NCBI RefSeq assembly: GCF_000720475.1
Contig: NZ_JOAP01000021.1
Coordinates: forward strand, 72,339-136,338
Origin: Streptomyces aureocirculatus
GTDB lineage: Bacteria > Actinomycetota > Actinomycetes > Streptomycetales > Streptomycetaceae
Reading direction: 5' to 3'
DNA: 64,000 bases
Part shown: positions 55,142-64,000 of the stretch, piece by piece
Position numbering within the stretch: the stretch's first letter is position 1
How the letters are laid out: each line of letters opens with the position of its first letter
Translations under genes and position numbers: made by a program
Notes under the pieces: generated by a model
Told to the model about the DNA's origin: nothing
Databases searched by the model: none
The model's input: the letters and a program-made list of their open reading frames with translations, nothing else

Positions 55142-56787
55142 GTGCGACAGCCGTCCACAGCCTGTGGACAACGGCGGCCGACCCGATCGACAAGATCGAC
55201 GCGCCGAAGATCGAGTACGGCCAGTTGGCGCCGACCCTGATCGTCATCGGCGCCGCCGTACTCGGAGTGCTCATCGAAGCCTTCGTGCCGCGCAAGTTCC
55301 GCTACTACGCCCAGTTGTTCGTGTCCGTCGTCGCGCTGGCCGCCGCCTTCGCCGCGGTCGTCGCCCTCGCGGCCGGTGACTACGGCACCACGAAGGCCAG
55401 GATCGCGGCGATGGGCGCGATCGCGGTCGACGGCCCCGCCCTGTTCCTGCAGGGCACCATTCTGCTCACAGGCCTTGTCGCGATCTTCACCTTCGCGGAG
55501 CGCAGGCTAGACCCGGTGGCGCACGGCAACCGCGTCGACTCCTTCGTCGCGCAGGCCGGAGCCGTCCCCGGCAGCGCCGGTGAACAGGCCGCCACCAAGG
55601 CCGGGTTCACCACCACCGAGGTGTTCCCGCTGGCACTGTTCGCCATCGGCGGCATGCTGGTCTTCCCCGCGGCGAACGACCTGCTGACCCTCTTCATCGC
55701 CCTGGAAGTCTTCTCGCTGCCGCTGTACCTGCTGTGCGCCCTGGCGCGCCGCAAGCGGCTCATGTCGCAGGAAGCGGCCGTGAAGTACTTCCTCCTCGGC
55801 GCCTTCGCCTCCGCGTTCACGCTGTTCGGCATCGCGCTGATCTACGGCTACGCGGGCTCCGTGTCGTACGGCACGGTCGCGAAGGTCGTCGACGGCACGA
55901 TCACCAGCGTCGACCCGGCCCTCGCGGGCACCATGGGCAATGACGCGCTGCTCCTGATCGGCGCCGCGATGATCGTCATGGGCCTGCTCTTCAAGGTGGG
56001 CGCGGTGCCGTTCCACATGTGGACGCCCGACGTCTACCAGGGCGCGCCCACGCCGGTCACAGGCTTCATGGCGGCGGCGACGAAGGTGGCCGCGTTCGGC
56101 GCCCTCCTGCGTCTCCTGTACGTGGTCCTTCCGGGCCTGCGCTGGGACTGGAGGCCGGTGATGATCGGCGTGGCCGTGGTCACGATGCTGGGCGGCGCGA
56201 TCGTCGCCATCACCCAGACCGACATCAAGCGGCTCCTCGCCTACTCCTCGATCGCCCACGCGGGTTTCATCCTCGCGGGTGTCATCGCGACCACGGAGGA
56301 GGGCATCTCGTCGGTGCTGTTCTATCTGGCCGCGTACTCGTTCGTGACGATCGGCGCCTTCGCGGTGGTCACGCTGGTACGGGACGCGGGCGGCGAGGCG
56401 ACGCACCTGTCCAAGTGGGCGGGGCTCGGTCGCCGCTCCCCCTTGGTCGCCGCGGTGTTCGCCGTCTTTCTGCTCGCCTTCGCGGGCATCCCGCTGACCT
56501 CCGGGTTCTCCGGAAAGTTCGCCGTGTTCAAGGCGGCGGCCGACGGCGGCGCGGGCGCCCTGGTCGTGGTCGGTGTGATCTCGTCCGCGATCGCCGCGTT
56601 CTTCTACATCCGCGTGATCGTCCTGATGTTCTTCAGCGAGCCGAAGGCGGACGGCCCTACGGTCGCCGTGCCGTCGCCGCTGACCATGACGGCGATCGGG
56701 GTCGGGGTGGCGGTGACGCTGGTGCTCGGTGTGGCGCCGCAGTACTTCCTCGACCTGGCAGGACAGGCGGGAGTCTTCGTCCGGTAG
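55138..56787 (+). CDS. nuoN: NADH-quinone oxidoreductase subunit N
   Basis: The 549-aa antiporter-like subunit shows [57 protein letters not shown] and [18 protein letters not shown]. It is the last gene of the operon, with a terminator-type hairpin at 56849-56885. GTG start in a GTGA overlap with nuoM. With it all 14 bacterial complex I genes are present in canonical order. Confidence 0.96.
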   Translation: MSATAVHSLWTTAADPIDKIDAPKIEYGQLAPTLIVIGAAVLGVLIEAFVPRKFRYYAQLFVSVVALAAAFAAVVALAAGDYGTTKARIAAMGAIAVDGPALFLQGTILLTGLVAIFTFAERRLDPVAHGNRVDSFVAQAGAVPGSAGEQAATKAGFTTTEVFPLALFAIGGMLVFPAANDLLTLFIALEVFSLPLYLLCALARRKRLMSQEAAVKYFLLGAFASAFTLFGIALIYGYAGSVSYGTVAKVVDGTITSVDPALAGTMGNDALLLIGAAMIVMGLLFKVGAVPFHMWTPDVYQGAPTPVTGFMAAATKVAAFGALLRLLYVVLPGLRWDWRPVMIGVAVVTMLGGAIVAITQTDIKRLLAYSSIAHAGFILAGVIATTEEGISSVLFYLAAYSFVTIGAFAVVTLVRDAGGEATHLSKWAGLGRRSPLVAAVFAVFLLAFAGIPLTSGFSGKFAVFKAAADGGAGALVVVGVISSAIAAFFYIRVIVLMFFSEPKADGPTVAVPSPLTMTAIGVGVAVTLVLGVAPQYFLDLAGQAGVFVR

Positions 56788-56848
56788 GCCGCTACAACGA
56801 GATCTCGGCTCGGGGCATCGGCCCCGCAGAGCCTGTACGCGTACGGTG

Positions 56849-56885
56849 CCGCCCGGCACCCCGGATCCACGGGGGTGCCGGGCGG
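56849..56885 (+). terminator. Terminator hairpin after the nuo operon
   Basis: CCGCCCGGCACCCC (56849-56862) pairs with GGGGTGCCGGGCGG (56872-56885), a 14-bp perfect stem with a 9-nt loop, 62 bp after the nuoN stop. No T run follows. Confidence 0.78.
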
Positions 56886-57029
56886 TGGCGCATTCATCAC
56901 ACCGCGGGGGTGAGCCTGTGGATAACTTCGAGGCCTGTCGGCGCGGACCCCTATCGTGGACGCAGTGGTGGAAGCACGCGGTGGTCGAGGCGTGACGTAC
57001 GGGGCTGGGCGAGGCAGGGGATCGGTGGC

Positions 57030-59033
57030 ATGACTGACATGGAAGAGGGCGCGCGTCCGTTCGCGGACCCTTTCGAGGACCCGTTCGGTGAGCCGTTCGG
57101 GGAAGAGGATCCGTTCGCGGGCGAGGACCCGTTCATGGGCGGGCAGACGTCCCCGGCGGCGGGCTCGGGCGGCCGGGCGGCCCCCGGCGTCGCCGCGGCG
57201 AGCGGCACCGCCCTCGAGACCCTGCACCGCGTGTTCGGCTATGACTCCTTCCGCGGCGAGCAGGAAGCGATCATCGACCATGTGGTCTCGGGCGGCGACG
57301 CCGTGGTCCTCATGCCGACCGGCGGCGGAAAGTCCCTGTGCTATCAGATCCCCGCCCTGGTAAGGCCGGGTACGGGTGTCGTGGTCTCCCCCCTCATCGC
57401 CCTGATGCAGGACCAGGTGGACGCGTTGCGGGCGCTGGGCGTGCGCGCCGGGTTCATGAACTCCACGCAGGACTTCGACGAGCGCCGGGTCGTGGAGGCC
57501 GAGCTGCTCGCGGGCGAGCTCGACGTGCTCTATCTGGCACCGGAGCGGCTGCGCCTCGGCACCACGCTCGACCTGCTCTCGCGGGCCAGGATCTCCGTCT
57601 TCGCCATCGACGAGGCGCACTGCGTGGCGCAGTGGGGGCACGACTTCCGTCCCGACTACCTGTCCCTGTCCGTCCTCGGCGAGCGCTGGCCGGACGTGCC
57701 GCGCATCGCCCTGACGGCGACGGCCACGGACGCCACCCACCGGGAGATCATCCAGCGCCTGGCCATGCCGGACGCCAAGCAGTTCGTGGCGAGCTTCGAC
57801 CGGCCGAACATCCAGTACCGCATCGTGCCCAAGGCCGACCCCAAGAAGCAGCTCCTCGCCTTCCTGAAAGAGGAGCACGAGGGCGACGCGGGCATCGTCT
57901 ACTGCCTCTCGCGCAACGCCGTGGAGCGGACCGCCGAGTTCCTCTGTGCCCAGGGCATCGAGGCGGTGCCGTATCACGCGGGTCTCGACAGCGGGACGCG
58001 CGCGCTGCACCAGTCGCGGTTCCTGCGGGAGGACGGCCTGGTGGTGGTGGCCACGATCGCCTTCGGCATGGGCATCGACAAGCCGGACGTCCGCTTCGTC
58101 GCCCACCTCGACCTGCCCAAGTCGGTGGAGGGGTACTACCAGGAGACGGGTCGCGCCGGCCGCGACGGCATGCCCTCCACGGCCTGGATGGCGTACGGCC
58201 TTCAGGACGTCGTCCAGCAGCGCAAGCTGATCCAGGGCAGTGAGGGCGACGAGGCGTTCCGGCGCAGAGCCGCCGCCCATCTGGACGCGATGCTGGCGCT
58301 CTGCGAGACAGTCCAGTGCCGCCGCGCCCAGCTCCTGACCTACTTCGGCCAGGACCCCACGGCCGAGTCCTGCGGCAACTGCGACACCTGCCTCACCCCG
58401 CCGGAGACCTGGGACGGCACGGTGGCCGCGCAGAAGGTCCTGTCGACGATCGTGCGGCTCCAGCGGGAGCGCGGCCAGAAGTTCGGCGCGGGCCAGATCA
58501 TCGACATCCTGCTAGGCCGCAGAACCGCCAAGATCATCCAGTTCGACCACGACCAGTTGTCGGTCTTCGGCATCGGCGAGGAGCTGGGTGAGGGCGAATG
58601 GCGGGGCGTGGTGCGGCAGTTGCTGGCCCAGGGCCTCCTCGCCGTCGAGGGTGAGTACGGCACGCTGGTGCTCACCGAGGCGAGCGGCTCCGTCCTCGGC
58701 CGGCAGCGTGAGGTGCCGCTGCGCAAGGAGCCCAAGAAGGCGGCGGTCGCCCGGTCCGCGGCGAAGGGCGAGCGCAAGGCGCGGGCGGCCGCGGCGGTGG
58801 CGGAGCTGCCCGAGGAAGCTGTGCCGGTGTTCGAGGCGCTGCGGGCGTGGCGGGCTGCGCAGGCACGTGAGCAGGGGGTTCCGGCTTACGTCATCTTCCA
58901 TGACGCGACGCTGCGGGAGATCGCGACGGCACGGCCCGGTTCGGTGGCGGAGCTCGGGGGGATCGGCGGGGTCGGCGAGAAGAAGTTGGCGACGTACGGG
59001 GAGGGTGTGCTTGAGGTGTTGGCGGAGGCGTAG
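57030..59033 (+). CDS. recQ: ATP-dependent DNA helicase RecQ
   Basis: The 667-aa superfamily 2 helicase has a Walker A loop at about residue 98 ([12 protein letters not shown]), [29 protein letters not shown], and motifs V and VI as [11 protein letters not shown] and [10 protein letters not shown]. An RQC zinc site follows ([23 protein letters not shown]), then a C-terminal HRDC domain (about 590-665). It unwinds DNA 3'-5' in repair and recombination. The first 40 residues are acidic with repeated DPF ([19 protein letters not shown]), outside the helicase core. The ATG at 57030 gives the shortest complete form. Confidence 0.93.
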   Translation: MTDMEEGARPFADPFEDPFGEPFGEEDPFAGEDPFMGGQTSPAAGSGGRAAPGVAAASGTALETLHRVFGYDSFRGEQEAIIDHVVSGGDAVVLMPTGGGKSLCYQIPALVRPGTGVVVSPLIALMQDQVDALRALGVRAGFMNSTQDFDERRVVEAELLAGELDVLYLAPERLRLGTTLDLLSRARISVFAIDEAHCVAQWGHDFRPDYLSLSVLGERWPDVPRIALTATATDATHREIIQRLAMPDAKQFVASFDRPNIQYRIVPKADPKKQLLAFLKEEHEGDAGIVYCLSRNAVERTAEFLCAQGIEAVPYHAGLDSGTRALHQSRFLREDGLVVVATIAFGMGIDKPDVRFVAHLDLPKSVEGYYQETGRAGRDGMPSTAWMAYGLQDVVQQRKLIQGSEGDEAFRRRAAAHLDAMLALCETVQCRRAQLLTYFGQDPTAESCGNCDTCLTPPETWDGTVAAQKVLSTIVRLQRERGQKFGAGQIIDILLGRRTAKIIQFDHDQLSVFGIGEELGEGEWRGVVRQLLAQGLLAVEGEYGTLVLTEASGSVLGRQREVPLRKEPKKAAVARSAAKGERKARAAAAVAELPEEAVPVFEALRAWRAAQAREQGVPAYVIFHDATLREIATARPGSVAELGGIGGVGEKKLATYGEGVLEVLAEA

Positions 59034-59097
59034 GCCTTTGGGGGGGCGCTCCTCAGTCCCGCCCCTTCACCGAAACCGGGGCTCCGCCCCAGACCCC

Positions 59098-59150
59098 GCT
59101 CCTCAATCGCCGGAGGAGCTGATTCGCAGCCCCTCCGGCGATTGAGGAGC
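59098..59150. terminator. Bidirectional terminator between recQ and fumarylacetoacetase
   Basis: GCTCCTCAATCGCCGGAGG (59098-59116) pairs perfectly with 59132-59150 around a 15-nt loop. It lies between convergent genes, 11 bp from the end of the second. The arm resembles the core of the 45-bp repeats at 2621-2755. Confidence 0.85.
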
Positions 59151-59161
59151 CCGCGAGGGCC

Positions 59162-60436
59162 TCAGCCCGTCGCAGGCGTGATGCGGCCGGTGACCTCGCC
59201 GAGCCCCACCCGGGTGGCGTCCGGACCGGGGGCCCAGGCGGTCATCGTGACGACGTCGCCGTCCTCGAGGAACGTGCGCTTGCCGTCGGGGAGCTCCAAG
59301 GGGTCACGCCCGTTCCAGGTCAGCTCGATGAGGGAGCCGAACTGCTCGGGGGAGGGGCCGCTCACGGTGCCGGAGCCGTAGAGGTCGCCGGTGCGCAGGG
59401 AGGCGCCGTTGGCGGTCATGTGGGCGAGCTGCTGCGCGGCGGTCCAGTAGACGGTGGAGAAGGGGGGTTCGGAGATGACGTGACCGTTGAGGGACACGGT
59501 GATGCGGAGGTCATAGCCACCGGGCTCGTCCGCGACGGACCCGGCGGGCCCGGAGCCGGCGGTGGAGCCGGTGGTGTCGTCCAGATAGGGCAGCAGGGGC
59601 TCGGTGCGCTCGGGCGGGGTGACGCGGGCGGCGTCCAGGGCCTCGAGCGGGGTGACCCAGGCCGAGACGGAGGTGGCGAAGGACTTGCCGAGGAACGGGC
59701 CGAGCGGGACGTACTCCCAGGCCTGCAGGTCACGGGCCGACCAGTCGTTGAGGAGGCAGAGACCGAAGACGTGCTCGCGGAAGTCGGCGAGCGGTACGGG
59801 GGTACCGAGCGTGGAGGGGGCGCCGACGACGAAGCCGACCTCCGCCTCGATGTCGAGCTTGACCGAGGGGCCGAAGACGGGCGCCGTGTCCGTGGGCGTC
59901 TTGCGCTGACCGGTGGGGCGCACCACGTCCGTGCCGGAGACCACGACGGTGCCGGAGCGGCCGTGGTAACCGATGGGCAGGTGCTTCCAGTTGGGGGTGA
60001 GCGGGGTCGGCGCGTCCGGGCGGAACATCCGGCCCAGGTTCGACGCGTGGTGCTCGGAGGCGTAGAAGTCGACGTAGTCCGCGACCTCGAAGGGCAGGTG
60101 CAGGGTGACGTCGGTCAGGGGGTGGAGCAGCGGGCGGACGACGTCGCGGTGTGCGGGGACCGTCACCCAGGCGGTGAGGGCCCGGCGGACATCGCTCCAG
60201 GTGCGGCGTCCCGCGGCGAGCAACGGGCCCAGGGTGGGCTGGGCGAGCAGCGAGACGTAGGGCGAGCCGAGGGCGGCGGCGGCCGCTCCCGCGTCGAGGA
60301 CGTACGAGCCGAGCCGGACACCGACCCGCCGTCCTTCCGAGGCGGCGGACCCGGCCGGGGTGAAGACCCCGTAGGGAAGATTGTGCGGGCCGAAGGGGTC
60401 ACCCTCGGGGAGGTCGAGCGGGTTCTGCTCGGACAT
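59162..60436 (-). CDS. Fumarylacetoacetase
   Basis: The 424-aa protein matches fumarylacetoacetate hydrolase. The N-terminal SH3-like domain (GDPFGPHNLPYGVF) is followed by the catalytic domain with YASEHHASNLGRMF, PIGYHGRSGTVVVSGTDV, DIEAEVGFVVG, LLNDWSARDLQAWEY and GDLYGSGTVSG, covering the metal ligands and catalytic His. It hydrolyses fumarylacetoacetate to fumarate and acetoacetate, the last step of tyrosine/homogentisate catabolism. The ATG at 60436 is used; an upstream GTG adds 12 residues without family resemblance. Monocistronic in this window. Confidence 0.93.
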   Translation of the reverse strand: MSEQNPLDLPEGDPFGPHNLPYGVFTPAGSAASEGRRVGVRLGSYVLDAGAAAAALGSPYVSLLAQPTLGPLLAAGRRTWSDVRRALTAWVTVPAHRDVVRPLLHPLTDVTLHLPFEVADYVDFYASEHHASNLGRMFRPDAPTPLTPNWKHLPIGYHGRSGTVVVSGTDVVRPTGQRKTPTDTAPVFGPSVKLDIEAEVGFVVGAPSTLGTPVPLADFREHVFGLCLLNDWSARDLQAWEYVPLGPFLGKSFATSVSAWVTPLEALDAARVTPPERTEPLLPYLDDTTGSTAGSGPAGSVADEPGGYDLRITVSLNGHVISEPPFSTVYWTAAQQLAHMTANGASLRTGDLYGSGTVSGPSPEQFGSLIELTWNGRDPLELPDGKRTFLEDGDVVTMTAWAPGPDATRVGLGEVTGRITPATG

Positions 60437-60658
60437 GCGTGCCTGCCTCGCTTTCCAATCTGGGTGCACCACACGTTACGTGGGAAGCCGCGGTTGGGGC
60501 AGTGCCTAAAGAGTTCGCAATGTCCGGACACAGGTCGAGTGGAACTTCCCGTTCCCGCCTAGCTTCCCTGGCGGACCGACCGCCGCGGCAGCACGAGCAC
60601 GAAGTGAGGGTGCGCCGTGCGACGGCACGCGTACATGACGTCCCGGGGGAGGGACTTC

Positions 60659-62011
60659 GTGAATCAGCCGAACCGACCGGAGCCATCGCACCGACACGAG
60701 TCATCGCACCGACCGGAGCCATCGCGCCGACCGGAGTCATCGCACCGACACGAGCCATCGCACCGACCGGAGCGACCGGGCCGGTCCGTGGTCGTCATAG
60801 GTGCCGGGCCGTACGGTCTGTCCACCGCCGCGCATCTGCGGGCCCGGGGCATGCCGGTGCGCGTGTTCGGGGAACCCATGGCGAGTTGGCGGGAGCACAT
60901 GCCCGTGGGCATGCTCCTCAAATCGACGCCCGCCGCGTCGAACATCGACGCGCCGCACCGCGGGCACACCCTCCTCGACTACTGCGACGCCGCGGGCCTG
61001 CCGCGGATGGCCACGGACGAGGACATCGTCCCGGCCGAGACGTTCGCCGGGTACGGGCAGTGGTTCCAGGAGGAGCTCATACCCGACCTGGAGCGGGTGC
61101 GGGTGGTGTCCGTCGACCAGCGTCCCGGCGGGGGCTTCGAGCTGAAGCTGGACTCCGGGGAGCAGCTCGCGGCCCGCGCGGTCGTGGTCGCCACCGGCCT
61201 GACAGGGCTGGAGCGACTGCCGTCCGAGCTGGCCGCGGCCGTGCCGGACGGACCCTCGCCCGCGGGACCCGTGTCGCACAGCGCGCAGCACCACGACCTC
61301 ACGCGCTACGCGGGCTGCGAACTGCTCGTCGTCGGCGCGGGGCAGTCCGCCCTGGAGACCGCGGTGCTCGCGGCGGAGGCGGGCGCGCGTGTGCGGGTCG
61401 TCGCCCGCGGCCGGGGCTCCGTGGCGTTCGGCGGGGCGCCGTGGGACCAGCCGAGACTGCGCCCGGAGTCGCCCTTCGGCCGGGCCTGGTCGCTGTACGT
61501 GCTGAGCCGGTACGCCGAGGGCTTCCGTCATCTGCCCGCCCCGGCGCGGCACTTCCTCACCCGCCGCGTCCTCGGCCCGCTCGGCGCCTGGTGGCTCCAG
61601 GAGCGGTACGAGGGGAAGGTGGAGACCCGCGAGGTGCGGCGCGTCGTCACGGCGGAGACGCGCGGGGGCCGCCCGGTCCTCACCGTCGAGACCCTGGACC
61701 GCCGCCCTCAGATGCTCGCCGCCGACCATGTCGTCGCCGCGACGGGGTACCGCGTCGACCTCGCCGCCCTCAGCTTCCTCGGCCACGGTCTGCGCGCCCG
61801 CCTCGCCGTCAGCCGCGGCACGCCCATGCTGGGCGCGGGCTATGCCTCTTCGATGCCGGGCCTGTACTTCACGGGCGTGCTGGCCGGGTCCTCGTACGGC
61901 CCGGTGATGCGGTTCGTGTGCGGCACGGAGTTCGCCTCACCGCGGCTCGCGGGGCACTTGGCGGCGGCGTACGGACAGGTGCCGTGTGATGTGCGGAGGC
62001 GTTCCGTGTGA
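60659..62011 (+). CDS. FAD-dependent, NAD(P)-binding monooxygenase-like protein
   Basis: The protein has 450 aa. After a repetitive N-terminal tail (residues about 8-40, SHRHES/SHRPEP hexapeptides) come an FAD fold (SVVVIGAGPYGLSTAAHL), AVVVATGLTGLERLP and a second dinucleotide fold (LLVVGAGQSALETAVLAAE). VVAATGYRVD occurs late, the pattern of flavin monooxygenases and related NAD(P)-oxidoreductases. The substrate is unknown. The GTG at 60659 is chosen for GGGGGAGGG five bases upstream; GTG 60617 and ATG 60635 lack this. Confidence 0.82.
   Translation: MNQPNRPEPSHRHESSHRPEPSRRPESSHRHEPSHRPERPGRSVVVIGAGPYGLSTAAHLRARGMPVRVFGEPMASWREHMPVGMLLKSTPAASNIDAPHRGHTLLDYCDAAGLPRMATDEDIVPAETFAGYGQWFQEELIPDLERVRVVSVDQRPGGGFELKLDSGEQLAARAVVVATGLTGLERLPSELAAAVPDGPSPAGPVSHSAQHHDLTRYAGCELLVVGAGQSALETAVLAAEAGARVRVVARGRGSVAFGGAPWDQPRLRPESPFGRAWSLYVLSRYAEGFRHLPAPARHFLTRRVLGPLGAWWLQERYEGKVETREVRRVVTAETRGGRPVLTVETLDRRPQMLAADHVVAATGYRVDLAALSFLGHGLRARLAVSRGTPMLGAGYASSMPGLYFTGVLAGSSYGPVMRFVCGTEFASPRLAGHLAAAYGQVPCDVRRRSV
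60684..60773 (+). repeat. Five in-frame 18-bp repeats encoding SHRxEx hexapeptides
   Basis: Copies start at 60684, 60702, 60720, 60738 and 60756 (CATCGCACCGACCGGAGC type), with a degenerate sixth at 60666. They alternate His and Pro at the fourth residue of each hexapeptide. Confidence 0.85.
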
Positions 62012-62113
62012 TGTGCGGAGGCCGTCCCGCTGGGGCCGGCTTGTGTCTGTGCGACGTGCCGGGGACGCGGACGGTTCCGTACGAGGGGAGGGCCGCCGCA
62101 CCCCGGTGCGCCC

Positions 62114-62626
62114 TCAGCCCTGAACCTCCCGTACCTCCCGCACCCATGCCCTGAGCCCCGCCACGAACCCCTCCCGGTGCTCGGCGGGGAGTCCCGCGAG
62201 CGCGCGCAGGAGCGGTTCGCCCCGGCGGACGACGAACGATTCGAGCAGCGGGCGGTACTCCTCGACCAGGGAGACGAGGACCCGGCGGCGGTTGGTCTCG
62301 TCCGGGGTGCGCGTGACGATGCCTGCCCGTGCCAGGCCGCCGACCAGCTCGCTCGCGGTGGGCAGGGAGACCTGTAGCCGCGCGGCGATGCCGCCGACCG
62401 TCAGCGGTGCGTCGGCCGCGAGGAGTTGGGGGAGCACGGCGCCGTGGCGCGGGGTCAGGCCCTCGCTCTCCATCGCCGTACGCAGTTGCTCGGGCATCAG
62501 CTCGCTCACCATCGCGCCGCGGAAGTAGGGCTCGAGCAGTGGCACGAGGCCCACGATCCGGATCTCGTCGGCGGTGGGGCTCCCGGGGTGCCCGGGCGGC
62601 CGCCCGGGCTCTTGCGCGCTCTGCAT
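62114..62626 (-). CDS. MarR family transcriptional regulator
   Basis: The 170-aa winged-helix regulator has LTVGGIAARLQVSLPTASELVGGL (shown in part: LQVSLPTASELVGG is the recognition region) and the wing TRTPDETNRRRVLVSL. The ATG at 62626 is used; an in-frame start at 62704 would run through the operator palindrome at 62643-62658 and overlap the divergent gene. It probably controls itself and the divergent questin-oxidase-like gene in response to a phenolic or other ligand; this is inferred from the arrangement. Confidence 0.88.
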   Translation of the reverse strand: MQSAQEPGRPPGHPGSPTADEIRIVGLVPLLEPYFRGAMVSELMPEQLRTAMESEGLTPRHGAVLPQLLAADAPLTVGGIAARLQVSLPTASELVGGLARAGIVTRTPDETNRRRVLVSLVEEYRPLLESFVVRRGEPLLRALAGLPAEHREGFVAGLRAWVREVREVQG

Positions 62627-62642
62627 GCCGCGAGTGTAGTTT

Positions 62643-62658
62643 GTTTGGAGTTCCAAAC
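62643..62658. promoter_or_regulatory. Perfect palindrome GTTTGGA-GT-TCCAAAC, probable MarR operator
   Basis: The 16-bp inverted repeat is centred 24 bp before the marR ATG and 53 bp before the divergent gene. Its size, symmetry and AT content in a GC-rich genome fit MarR-family operators. Confidence 0.75.
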
Positions 62659-62702
62659 TGTTCGGATAAGCGAAGTGTTCTCTTACGGAAGGTGTGTGCG
62701 GC

Positions 62703-63845
62703 ATGCCGTCGATCAGCTACCACGACGCCGTCAACGACGCATTGGAACGACTCGAAGACCTCGGCTACGAACGCGGAGTCGGTGTCGACCTCGCCAATCA
62801 CGGCCCGATGGGGGCCGAGGCGGTCGCGGTGCTCGGGCACGGTGACGAGGTCGCCCGCTGGGTCCGTCGCTACCGGCGCGCGCTCGATCACCACGAGCCC
62901 CCGGCGGCGCGCTTCGCCCTCGACCCCGCCGACGAGACGTCGTGGCGGCCCGCCCTGGGGGACTTCGGCCGCGCCGGTGACTGGGAGGAGTTGTTCGCGC
63001 GCGAACTCGCCGACGCTTCCTGGCGCGATGTCCTCGCGCGCTGGTGGCCGCGGCTGCTCCCCGGCCTGTTCGCCGGTCTGACGCACGGCCTGATCCGGAC
63101 GGCGCACGCGGTGCGCGGTCTGGACGCGGCCGGGGACGCCCCGACCCGGTTGCAGCTCGATGAGCTGGCCAGGGGGCTCGCGTACTGGGCCGCGCGCCAC
63201 CACGAGCTGCCCGGCGCCCCCGCCCTGCGCGGCCCCCGCACCGTGCCCGCGGCCGTCGCGGCGCTGCCGCGCGTACCCCTGGACGGTCCGCGCGGCCCGG
63301 CCGTCGCCCGCGGCCGCCTCGACGCCCTCGACCGACTGCCCGGTTACACCGACTCGTTGGGGTGGCTCGCGCCGCACCCGGCGGCGCGCCTGCTCAGCGA
63401 CATGACGTTGCAGTTCGCCGACGTCTACCTGGGACACCCCGAGGTCTTCCCGGTCCCGCTCGTCCACGGCGTCACCGCACCCGCCGCCGCGCGGCTCGTC
63501 CTGCCGCACCTGCCGCCAGAGCTGTACGAGCCGACGCTCGCCAAGCTGTGGCAGGTACAGGCGGCCTTCCTGCTCGCCTTCACCACGGACCGCGGGGACG
63601 AGGGCACGACGGCTCGGCGGACCGGGCCGGACGGGACGCCACCGCTCGACGAACTCGGCGCCCGCGCCGTCGAGCACGGCGACGAACACGTCATCAAGTT
63701 CACGGAAGCCTGCCTGCGGGAGTACGCGCTGCGCCCCGACCCCCGCTACCCGGCGGCCGCGTATGCCGCGCAGTGCCGCATTCCGCGGCTGGCGGAGGGG
63801 GGTGGGGTGGGGGCCGTGGCCGCGGCCGCGGGGGCTGCGGACTAG
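62703..63845 (+). CDS. Questin oxidase-like protein (DUF4243)
   Basis: The 380-aa helical protein resembles the questin oxidase family, whose fungal members perform Baeyer-Villiger-type ring opening of questin without obvious flavin motifs. Conserved histidines are seen in NHGPMGAEA, HHEPPAARF, THGLIRTAHAVRG and the late HGDEHVIKF. The ATG at 62703 follows GGAAGG by ten bases; GTG 62694 is too close to it. Bacterial homologues are mostly uncharacterised. It is divergent from marR with a shared operator. Confidence 0.75.
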   Translation: MPSISYHDAVNDALERLEDLGYERGVGVDLANHGPMGAEAVAVLGHGDEVARWVRRYRRALDHHEPPAARFALDPADETSWRPALGDFGRAGDWEELFARELADASWRDVLARWWPRLLPGLFAGLTHGLIRTAHAVRGLDAAGDAPTRLQLDELARGLAYWAARHHELPGAPALRGPRTVPAAVAALPRVPLDGPRGPAVARGRLDALDRLPGYTDSLGWLAPHPAARLLSDMTLQFADVYLGHPEVFPVPLVHGVTAPAAARLVLPHLPPELYEPTLAKLWQVQAAFLLAFTTDRGDEGTTARRTGPDGTPPLDELGARAVEHGDEHVIKFTEACLREYALRPDPRYPAAAYAAQCRIPRLAEGGGVGAVAAAAGAAD

Positions 63846-64000
63846 GGCCTGTCGTCAAACTCCCTCCGTCGCCCGGAGGGCGGCCCCGCGGCGTCAGGCG
63901 CGTGCTCTCGGCGTGCCGGGCGCAGGCCCTCGTACTGGACGTACTTGGGGCTGTGCCCGGTGCGGCGAGAGGGCGTGCATGGCGTCGCGGGGCAGGAGGG
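63846..64000. other. Non-coding end of window with a sequence resembling a common Streptomyces intergenic element
   Basis: GGGCCTGTCGTCAAACTCCC begins at 63846 or shortly after and is followed by a GC-rich stretch. On the minus strand a frame entering from the right edge stops at about 63899 (ending PGTPRARA). That could be the tail of a gene beyond the window, but the evidence is too thin to call a CDS. From memory, similar sequences recur downstream of genes in Streptomyces. Confidence 0.3.

Overview
The window is about 64 kb of very GC-rich actinobacterial chromosome. Codon use with almost only G/C third positions, frequent GTG starts, ATGA/GTGA gene overlaps, the futalosine menaquinone genes (mqnA, mqnC) and a complete 14-gene complex I operon all point to Streptomyces or a close relative. 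From memory, the gene order resembles the S. coelicolor segment running from mqnA to the nuo operon; I could not verify this here. No rRNA, tRNA, CRISPR array or intact transposase was seen.

Left part (1-4.3 kb): the end of an acyl-CoA synthetase; an azlCD branched-chain amino-acid exporter pair divergent from an XRE-cupin regulator, with an array of inverted repeats between them; a cold-shock protein with a structured leader; and mqnA.

4.6-18.5 kb: a type VII secretion-like accessory locus. It has a membrane Ser/Thr kinase, two WXG100 proteins on opposite strands, a large EccC ATPase, and a three-gene cassette present twice. The cassette consists of a roughly 275-aa protein (possibly EspG-like), a 412- or 431-aa substrate-like protein with conserved ends and a variable middle, and a roughly 195-aa companion. 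The second companion is on the opposite strand. EccB, EccD and mycosin are not present. This is the best candidate in the window for a poorly described system.

18.7-30.6 kb: a DinB-type protein, then a tad/Flp-like pilus operon (SAF/CpaB-like, TadZ, TadA, TadB, TadC, Flp pilin, three TadE/G-type minor pilins). It is followed by a membrane LysM-BTAD protein and a prepilin peptidase.

30.7-40.5 kb: menaquinone genes mqnC, menG and a menJ-like reductase, interspersed with a degenerate amidohydrolase, a zinc-ribbon polytopic membrane protein, a GNAT acetyltransferase and a secreted NlpC/P60 hydrolase.

40.5-56.8 kb: nuoA-N, tightly overlapped and preceded by a strong Rex-operator-like palindrome. 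With mqnA, mqnC, menG and menJ, the window encodes part of the synthesis and tailoring of menaquinone and the NADH dehydrogenase that reduces it.

Right part (57-64 kb): recQ, fumarylacetoacetase (convergent with recQ), an FAD-dependent monooxygenase-like protein, and a MarR regulator divergent from a questin-oxidase-like gene across a perfect palindrome. Short tandem repeats of 13 to 45 bp are unusually common in the intergenic regions and in two N-terminal coding regions.
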